Shown here one piece after another: positions 1 to 5,554 of a DNA stretch of 12,167 nt; position 1 is the stretch's first letter, and each line of letters starts with the position of its first letter. This DNA is from DATAMF01 sp964472565 (GTDB lineage: Bacteria > Chloroflexota > Anaerolineae > Aggregatilineales > Aggregatilineaceae), in contig CAYYNB010000176.1 of assembly GCA_964472565.1 (NCBI GenBank), positions 1 through 12,167 of the forward strand, written 5' to 3'. The position numbers and the translations under genes are program-made. The notes under the pieces are model-generated. The model searched no databases and was not told the DNA's origin. It was given only the letters and a program-made list of their open reading frames with translations.

Positions 1-2
1 TG

Positions 3-98
3 GAACTCCAGCCGGAGTTTGTGGCCGTGATCCTGGAGCGGCTGAGTGGGCTGGGACTGACGGTGCGTCTGGCCGATGAGGGCGAGGCGCGTGACTGA
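3..98 (+). CDS. C-terminal end of an upstream gene, possibly a phage DNA methyltransferase (partial)
   Basis: The reading frame is open from the left edge and ends at TGA 96-98, giving a 31-residue tail that begins ELQPEFVAVILERLSGLGL. From family knowledge, the pattern E-(hydrophobic)-x-P-(E/K)-(Y/F)-V/C-x-V-I-L-x-R resembles the last helix and strand of phage-type N6-adenine/N4-cytosine DNA methyltransferases, which often end in a form like EIDPKYCDVILQRW. Such methylase genes are commonly found just upstream of terminase genes, which fits the position. Coding character is supported by the sensible amphipathic helix and by the end overlapping the next gene's start, as is normal in a phage operon. 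None of the catalytic motifs are in the window, so the assignment is tentative. It could be another protein with a similar C-terminal helix. Confidence 0.45.
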   Translation, partial: ELQPEFVAVILERLSGLGLTVRLADEGEARD

Positions 99-762
99 GG
101 CGGCGTGGGACCCCGGACTCTGGGAGACGCTGGAGCGTCAGGCAGCAGAAACCGACCGTTCATATGCGGCGTTTCTGGATTACTGCCGGATGGGGCCGGG
201 ACGCAGCCTGCGGCAGTTGTACGCGGTTTATCGGCGTCAGGTCGGCACCACATCGTCGTCCGAAAAACCGCCCTCCACACGGCTGCGCACCCTCCAGACC
301 TGGTCGGCCCAGTTTCACTGGCAGGACCGGCTGGCCGCCTACCAGACGGAACGCGCCCGACACGACCAGGCCCTCTGGGAAGAACGGCAGCGGGCGGTGC
401 GGCAGCAGGATTGGGCCGTGGGCAGTGCGCTGCGCGAGCTGGCCGAAAAGGTGCTGGAGCAGTCGCCGCAGTTCATCAAAACCACGCGGCGCGTGATTCG
501 CGCCGGGAAGGGTGAGCCGGAGCGCGAAGTCATCACGCTCGGCATCGACCTGGATGGGCTGGTGAAACTCGTCAAACTCGCCAGCGAGCTGCAGCGGCAG
601 GCGGCGGAAATCGCCCCACCGGTCCAGCAGCATCAGGTCATGAGTACGGTGGTCAGCCTGACGGCGGATGATCTGGCCGCCGCGCAGACGTTAGTCGAGC
701 AGTTTGAGGATGAACTCTTTGGTCGCAGCTGCGCACAACCCGACGACAACAACCGCCTTTAA
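76..762 (+). CDS. terS: Small terminase subunit-like DNA-binding protein
   Basis: This 228-residue protein has the look of phage small terminase/HTH packaging proteins, which recognise phage DNA and load the large subunit. Residues about 13-50 (WDPGLWETLERQAAETDRSY, then AAFLDYCRMGPGRSLRQL) match the common opening in which a W-x-x-L segment is followed by AFxxYxxMGPxRSL. An HTH-like stretch then ends in LQTWSAQFHWQDRLAAYQ (about 75-92), the usual W-S-x-x-(W/F)-x-W-x-x-R-x-x-A-Y signature. After that come a long charged helix (about 95-135), a KTTRRVI segment and a final helical tail. It lies directly before the large terminase, ending 10 bases before that gene's preferred ATG. The start is uncertain: ATG 76 lacks a clear ribosome binding site, while GTG 91, overlapping the upstream stop as GTGACTGA, has GAGGG at 78-82. 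Family assignment is from pattern recognition only. Confidence 0.75.
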   Translation: MRARRVTEAAWDPGLWETLERQAAETDRSYAAFLDYCRMGPGRSLRQLYAVYRRQVGTTSSSEKPPSTRLRTLQTWSAQFHWQDRLAAYQTERARHDQALWEERQRAVRQQDWAVGSALRELAEKVLEQSPQFIKTTRRVIRAGKGEPEREVITLGIDLDGLVKLVKLASELQRQAAEIAPPVQQHQVMSTVVSLTADDLAAAQTLVEQFEDELFGRSCAQPDDNNRL

Positions 763-764
763 CC

Positions 765-770
765 AGGAGG
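765..770 (+). promoter_or_regulatory. AGGAGG ribosome binding site for the large terminase
   Basis: A perfect AGGAGG lies between the small terminase stop (760-762) and ATG 773. It supports initiation at ATG 773 (2 bases after the motif) or GTG 776 (5 bases after). The upstream in-frame candidates TTG 704 and ATG 710 have no properly spaced motif and would overlap the small terminase by about 55 bases. Confidence 0.65.
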
Positions 771-772
771 AG

Positions 773-2194
773 ATGGTGCGGGAGTGGCTGGCCTGCCGCC
801 AGTCCGCCCCGTATTTTGTCCATCACTACTGCTGGATCGAGGATGCCGTCATCGGCCAGTGGGTGCCCTTCCACCTGTGGCCCGCCCAGGCCGAAGCACT
901 GCGCACCTTGCAGCAGTCCTTACTCAATATCTGGCTCAAAGCGCGGCAGATCGGCATGACCTGGCTGGCGCTCGCCTACGCCCTCTGGAAGCTAATCTTC
1001 CATCCCATCGCCACCGTGCTGCTGTTCTCGCGGCGCGACGACGAAGCGGTGGAATTACTCAACCACCGGCTGAAGGGCATGTACCAGCGCCTGCCGTCCT
1101 GGATGCAGGCACGCGGCGTGGTGGTGGATAACACCCACGACTGGGCACTCTCCAACGGCTCGCGCGCCAAAGCCTTCCCGACCAATGCCGGTGACTCGTA
1201 TACCGCCACGCTGGTGATTGCCGACGAGTTTGATCTGGTACCCGACCAGGACCAGCTGCTGCGCGCGGTCAAACCCACCATCGACAACGGCGGCCAGATG
1301 GTGCTGCTCTCACGCCCCGACAAGGACCGACCTGACACGCGTTTCAAACGGATTTACAAAGCCGCCCGGCAGCAGCGCAACGGCTGGTCGGCGATTTTCC
1401 TGCCCTGGGACGTGCATCCGGGCCGGGATGCGGCCTGGTACGAGGCGCAAAAAGCTGACATTCAGAGCAGCACCGGCTCACTGGATGACCTGTATGAGCA
1501 GTACCCCGCCACCGAAGATGAAGCCCTGGCGGCGCGGTCCCTCAACAAACGGCTGCCGCCGGCGTGGCTCAGCCCGTGTTACCAGGCGATGACGCCGCTT
1601 TTTGTGGTCGGGGTCAATGAACCGCAGCCTGCCCCACGCGGTTTACCCGCCGTGCCGGGGCTGGAAGTGTTCCGGCTGCCGCAGCCGGACCGGACCTATA
1701 TCATGGGCGCGGACCCTGCCGAAGGCCTGCCGAGCAGCGATCACAGTGCGCTGAGTGTGCTGGACGTCGCCACCGGTGAAGAAGTCGCCAAATGGTCGGG
1801 AAAATATGAACCCAAACTCGTCTTCCCCAAAGGCATCCACCAGATTGGACAGTGGTACAACGGCGCGCCGGTGCTGGTGGAACGCAACAACCACGGGCAT
1901 GCCGTCATCGGGTATTTGCAGAACAACACCCCGACGCGCGTGCTGCTCGGTTACGATGGCCGTCCGGGCTGGAACAACAACGAACCGGGCCGCGTGCGGC
2001 TGTTCGATGATGGGGCGGCGCAGTTTATGGAACACACCGTGCAGATCCACAGCCTAACCACCCAACTCCAGCTGGGCAGCATCGAAAAGGACACGCTCAG
2101 CGCACCGCAAGGGGAACATGACGACGACGCCTACAGTTTTATGCTGGCGCTCGAAGCGCGCAGTGCCGCCGCTGAATCCTGGGAGTCGGACTGA
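773..2194 (+). CDS. terL: Terminase large subunit (ATPase and nuclease)
   Basis: This is the packaging motor: an N-terminal ATPase drives DNA into the prohead and a C-terminal RNase H-fold nuclease cuts concatemers. Numbered from ATG 773 (473 residues), the Walker A-like loop is KARQIGMT at 56-63, the deviant form usual in this family. Walker B is LVIADEFD, with D151 and E152. A motif III-like MVLLSRP follows. The nuclease domain shows its acidic set: GADPAEG (D314), VERNNHG (E370) and HDDDAYSFMLALEA (D450-D452). The opening, with AYF and WPAQ-like residues, fits the domain that precedes Walker A. The length is normal for an HK97-type enzyme. In-frame TTG 704 and ATG 710 would add about 21-23 low-complexity residues, so I prefer 773 on the AGGAGG at 765-770. 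The stop overlaps the portal start as TGATG. No damage is seen, and both active sites look intact. Confidence 0.93.
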   Translation: MVREWLACRQSAPYFVHHYCWIEDAVIGQWVPFHLWPAQAEALRTLQQSLLNIWLKARQIGMTWLALAYALWKLIFHPIATVLLFSRRDDEAVELLNHRLKGMYQRLPSWMQARGVVVDNTHDWALSNGSRAKAFPTNAGDSYTATLVIADEFDLVPDQDQLLRAVKPTIDNGGQMVLLSRPDKDRPDTRFKRIYKAARQQRNGWSAIFLPWDVHPGRDAAWYEAQKADIQSSTGSLDDLYEQYPATEDEALAARSLNKRLPPAWLSPCYQAMTPLFVVGVNEPQPAPRGLPAVPGLEVFRLPQPDRTYIMGADPAEGLPSSDHSALSVLDVATGEEVAKWSGKYEPKLVFPKGIHQIGQWYNGAPVLVERNNHGHAVIGYLQNNTPTRVLLGYDGRPGWNNNEPGRVRLFDDGAAQFMEHTVQIHSLTTQLQLGSIEKDTLSAPQGEHDDDAYSFMLALEARSAAAESWESD

Positions 2195-5046
2195 TGACGG
2201 CGGATATGGCGCACCTCACCTTCGAAAACAACGCCTTCCGCAGCCTGCTGGAAGAGGTCATCGCCCTCCACCGCGACGACGCCTCCGCCGCCGACCTGGC
2301 GCGGTTGTACGCCACGTCAGTGACCGCCTACCGCGCGGCCAATATTCGCGCCAATGCCATCTCGTGTATCCCCTTCCGGGTCAAACAGGGCGACCAGGAA
2401 CTTAAATCCCATCCGCTGGTGCGGCTGGTCAGCACCCCCGCCTTTTCGGATATCCAACTGCGCAGCGAGTTAACGCTCTGTTTCTGGGGACACAACCTGC
2501 TGTTCAAACAGCGCATGCACTCCGGGCGGCTGGACCTGCGCTGGCTGAACCCGCGGGTTTACCAGCCTGACATTGATGTGCTGCACGGACTGCGTGGGTT
2601 TCGTATTCTGGGGGCAACCGACCGCACCGCCGTGCCGGGGTATCTGACGCGGTTTGATGGCATCTACTGTCACGGCGTGGATTTTGATAATGACTTCGGC
2701 GGCGTGGCCCCGGCGGAAGTGGCCTTTGATCATGCTGGGATTGAAACCGAAGCGGCGCAGACAGCGCTGTGGTTCCTGCGCAACCGGGCCATCCCCGGCG
2801 GCATCGTGCAGCCCGCCAAGGACCGCAGCTCGGATCCGGACCAAACTGCCCGCCACCGCCTGCAGGACCTGCTCCAGCGCTTCCTCAAGGGATCGCGGAA
2901 TGCGGGCCGCACGGTGGTCACCGCGGGGCGCTGGGAGTGGCTCCAACTCTCGCAGGAATTCGACAAAATCGGCATGGTAAGTCTGTTTGAGCAGGCGCGG
3001 ATCGCAGTGGCGGAAGCGTTTGATATGTCCATCGAACTGCTGATGATGACCGGCACTTACGCCGGGGCGTATCAGGTCGACAGCAGTTGGGTGGAACACT
3101 GGCTCAAACCGCGCGCCAACTGGTATGCCGGGCAGTACACCATGCAGCTGGCGCACGAGTTTGGGCCGGATATCGTGCTGGAACCGGATTTCAGCCATCT
3201 CAAACGCGACGAGCAGGCGGTGACGGCGGTGGTCAACAGCCGGGTACAGGCCGGGTATCTCAGTCTGTACGAGGCCCAGAGCCAGACCAGCGGCGCAGCG
3301 GATGAGCGGTTGAAGGACATCTATCTGATCGGCACAACCCCGCTGCACATCAACCGCATCCGCGAACTGGCGACACAGACGACGGCTGTCAGCCCGCCGC
3401 CTTTTCTCACCCTACCCGATGGAGATGCATCCACTATCCCCGACAAACTGCCGCCGCGCCCGCCGGAAGCCGTCCTCCCCGCCAAAAACGGGGCCGAACC
3501 GGCGGCAACCCCGCTGCCTCCAACGGCACAGGCGGATGCCCCCTGGCTGCCGGACGGCGTGTATAAAGAACTGCGTGACTGCGTGCGGATTTTGGCGCGG
3601 AAAGGCGCCGTGCAAACGTTCACCCCGGTCCACCTGCCGCTGGATGTGGTGGCTTATGTCCGGCTGCTGGCCGCAACGGATACGGATGCGGAACCGGTGC
3701 TGCGCGCGGCGCGGGTGTATTACCACCAGCGCGAGGGCGCGTTGGCCGCATGTAAAGCGTATGCCGAGGTGGAACGCCGCTACCGGGCCGCCCTGTACGG
3801 CCTGCTGCACGATGCGTTTGGACGGCGGCTGGACCAGGCGGCGTTTGTGCAGCGCGGGATGGATGAAATTCAACGCGCCTTCGAACGGGCGTTTCTGCGC
3901 GGTGTAAACGAAGCGGGGACCCCGACAGGGATGCTGACCCCCGGCGAGGCGGCCTATGTGCGCGAGCAGGCTGCCGCCGAAGGCCGCTACTGGGACGATC
4001 TGGCAGGGGATGTATTTGGTAAGGCGCTGCCGCTGTACCAGCAGTCGCTGGACAAACTGGAGGATGTCGGACGGGCCACCACCGCCGACGCCCGCGACCA
4101 GCTGCGCGGCGAATCCCTGGCCCTGCTCAGTCAGTTTTACCAGGCGCGCGAGCGGTTTTTCAGCCGGGTGGAGGCCTGGACCAAAGCCCTGCGCGGGCTG
4201 TACAACCAGGGGCTGACGAGTGGGCACAGCAACCCGATGCTTCGCTGGGACCTGGGACGCACCGAAAAACACTGCCGCACCTGTCGGGCGGCTGCCGGAC
4301 AGATTCACCGCGCGAGCGAGTGGGCCAAATACAACCTGCGTCCGCAAGGCGTGGGCCTGCACTGCTCGTGGGGCGCGGGCGGTAACGCGCTCCGGTGTGA
4401 CTGCCGGTTTACCGTCGTCCAGGCCCCGGCCCACGGACGCCTCGACCGGGTGCCGCGTTTCTGGGGTCAACGCGCCGGGGGCTACTGTGAGGCCGACGAT
4501 GCGGTTAAATCCAGTTTCGGTCCTGCGGCAGGCACGGTGGTGGTGTATCTGGCCGACACGGAAGACCTGCTGACCCAGCAGCAGTTCCTCCAGCGGAGTC
4601 TGCCGTCGGATGCACCGCTGCGCTGGACGCCGGTCGAACACCTGCATGTGACGCTGGTCCACGCGGCGCTGGTGGATGAACCGGCCTTCCGGGCTATCTA
4701 TCAGGATGTTTCGGGGTCCTTCGCCGGCTTTGAGCTGCGCCTCACCCAAATCGGTACTTTTCCGGCAGACGGGGCGGTTATACCGCTCATCGGCCTGGTT
4801 GAATTAACCGACGACCTGCGGGCGTTCCAGGCGCAGGTCGTTCACGCCTTCCACACGCGCGGCATCCCCATTGCTGCGTACAGCCAGCCCGACCAGTGGC
4901 AGCCGCACATTACCTTGGGATACGCCCCGGCAGCCTATGCCCTTATCAACACCGGCGCGGACCTTGTTTGTACGGCGGATGTGCTGGCCTTCACGCGTTG
5001 CAGTTACGAGACCGATTATGCGACGGAGGAGGTCCGCGATGTTTGA
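2194..5046 (+). CDS. Portal protein fused to Mu F/SPP1 gp7-like morphogenesis domain and a 2H phosphoesterase domain
   Basis: This 950-residue protein has three modules. Residues 1 to about 395 match HK97-type portals, including a Y-R-A-A-N-x-R-A-x-A stretch, GHNLLFKQ, IPGGIV and the clip/wing region through AEAFDMSIELLMMTGTYAGA. Portals form the dodecameric DNA gate at one capsid vertex. A Pro/Ala-rich linker (about 397-450) leads to a helical head morphogenesis domain, which ends in the family signature: C694 and C697 (HCRTC), AGQIHRASEW, C724, then LRCDCRF with C735 and C737, a possible metal site. Residues about 780-945 form a 2H phosphoesterase (LigT/2'-5' RNA ligase-like) domain with H818-V-T820 and H905-I-T907. 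ATG 2194 overlaps the terminase stop, with GGGAG at 2181-2185. I see no internal ribosome binding site before modules two or three, so a single chain is likely unless it is cleaved later. Portal identity is firm. The role of the 2H domain is unknown. Confidence 0.9.
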   Translation: MTADMAHLTFENNAFRSLLEEVIALHRDDASAADLARLYATSVTAYRAANIRANAISCIPFRVKQGDQELKSHPLVRLVSTPAFSDIQLRSELTLCFWGHNLLFKQRMHSGRLDLRWLNPRVYQPDIDVLHGLRGFRILGATDRTAVPGYLTRFDGIYCHGVDFDNDFGGVAPAEVAFDHAGIETEAAQTALWFLRNRAIPGGIVQPAKDRSSDPDQTARHRLQDLLQRFLKGSRNAGRTVVTAGRWEWLQLSQEFDKIGMVSLFEQARIAVAEAFDMSIELLMMTGTYAGAYQVDSSWVEHWLKPRANWYAGQYTMQLAHEFGPDIVLEPDFSHLKRDEQAVTAVVNSRVQAGYLSLYEAQSQTSGAADERLKDIYLIGTTPLHINRIRELATQTTAVSPPPFLTLPDGDASTIPDKLPPRPPEAVLPAKNGAEPAATPLPPTAQADAPWLPDGVYKELRDCVRILARKGAVQTFTPVHLPLDVVAYVRLLAATDTDAEPVLRAARVYYHQREGALAACKAYAEVERRYRAALYGLLHDAFGRRLDQAAFVQRGMDEIQRAFERAFLRGVNEAGTPTGMLTPGEAAYVREQAAAEGRYWDDLAGDVFGKALPLYQQSLDKLEDVGRATTADARDQLRGESLALLSQFYQARERFFSRVEAWTKALRGLYNQGLTSGHSNPMLRWDLGRTEKHCRTCRAAAGQIHRASEWAKYNLRPQGVGLHCSWGAGGNALRCDCRFTVVQAPAHGRLDRVPRFWGQRAGGYCEADDAVKSSFGPAAGTVVVYLADTEDLLTQQQFLQRSLPSDAPLRWTPVEHLHVTLVHAALVDEPAFRAIYQDVSGSFAGFELRLTQIGTFPADGAVIPLIGLVELTDDLRAFQAQVVHAFHTRGIPIAAYSQPDQWQPHITLGYAPAAYALINTGADLVCTADVLAFTRCSYETDYATEEVRDV
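4531..5028 (+). other. 2H phosphoesterase (LigT/2'-5' RNA ligase-like) domain within the portal fusion
   Basis: This is the C-terminal domain of the 950-residue fusion, about residues 780-945. It opens with a beta strand, GTVVVYLAD. The first catalytic motif is EHLHVTLVHA (H818, T820) and the second is QWQPHITLGYAP (H905, T907), 87 residues apart, the usual duplicated H-x-T-x layout. 2H enzymes hydrolyse 2',3'-cyclic phosphates, ADP-ribose cyclic phosphates or 2'-5' bonds. Known viral members degrade immune oligonucleotides, including phage Acb1 acting on CBASS cyclic nucleotides and coronavirus NS2 acting on 2'-5' oligoadenylate. The substrate here cannot be told from the sequence. Preservation of both motifs suggests a working enzyme rather than a purely structural domain. 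Confidence 0.85.
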
Positions 5047-5554
5047 AGCCATCGTCGCGTTTGACCCAACCCCGCTGGTCCAGATTCAGACCTTTGCCCG
5101 CCAGTTCCCGGATGAGGTCAAGGCCATCGCCAAAACCGATATTGTGCCCTTCGTACGGCACGCAGTGGACAAAAGCCTGCGCATCGAACCGCCGGTGCGC
5201 CGCTACCCCGGTGATTATCCCCTGGAGTGGACCAGCGCGAAACAGGCGTATTACGTGAAAAACTTTGTCCTGAAACACGACGCCGACGGCCACATTATCC
5301 CCTATACCCGCACACATGCCCTGGTCAAAGCCTGGCATGTCATCGCCAATTACAGCCAGGGCTTGACGAATGTGCGCGTGTTCAACGACAGCCCCGCCGC
5401 CCAGTATGTGTATGGCCGCCGCCAGCAGCGCTTCCACCGGATCACCGGCTGGCCGAACGCCGCCGATGAGTTACAGCGGCTGTCGCTGGATGTGGATGAG
5501 CGGCTGACCGCTGCCGCTGCCCACTTGGTGCAGCGTTTCGGGAGGATAACGTGA
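5039..5554 (+). CDS. HK97 gp10-like phage virion protein (putative neck or tail-completion protein)
   Basis: The gene encodes 171 residues from ATG 5039, which has a near-ideal GGAGGAGG at 5025-5032 six bases upstream and overlaps the portal stop by 8 bases. The centre carries a pattern I recognise from many siphovirus proteins annotated as gp10-like or hypothetical: YPLEWTSAKQAYYVKNFVLK, then IPYTRTHALVKAWHV, then VRVFNDSPAAQYVYG, then QRFHRITGW. The usual form is YPxxWxSxKQRxxF, IPYxRTGxLxxxW, VxNxxPYAxYVxG, Q..H..TGW. In the family, HK97 gp10-type proteins act at the head-tail interface, often near the tail terminator. Here the gene sits between portal and protease, not in the neck module, so its exact job is open. 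The stop overlaps the next ATG as TGATG, implying coupled translation. Confidence 0.65.
   Translation: MFEAIVAFDPTPLVQIQTFARQFPDEVKAIAKTDIVPFVRHAVDKSLRIEPPVRRYPGDYPLEWTSAKQAYYVKNFVLKHDADGHIIPYTRTHALVKAWHVIANYSQGLTNVRVFNDSPAAQYVYGRRQQRFHRITGWPNAADELQRLSLDVDERLTAAAAHLVQRFGRIT

Noticed and set aside
704..772. N-terminal extension of the large terminase from TTG 704 or ATG 710
   Set aside because: It overlaps the small terminase, lacks a spaced ribosome binding site and would add low-complexity residues (HNPTTTTAF). AGGAGG at 765-770 favours ATG 773.
2470..3348. Reverse-strand open frame (about 292 codons) opposite the portal domain
   Set aside because: Same cause: antisense shadow of the portal gene, with His/Arg/Gln-rich unconvincing protein.
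4531..4560. Internal start for a separate 2H phosphoesterase at the GTG codons near 4536-4542
   Set aside because: No GGAG-like motif lies within 15 bases upstream, unlike the clear one at 6401, so a separate product is not supported.
3412..4749. Long reverse-strand open frame (about 445 codons) opposite the portal fusion
   Set aside because: It mirrors a well-supported coding gene with recognisable domains. In GC-rich DNA the antisense frame often lacks stops. Its translation shows no domain and no ribosome binding site was evident.
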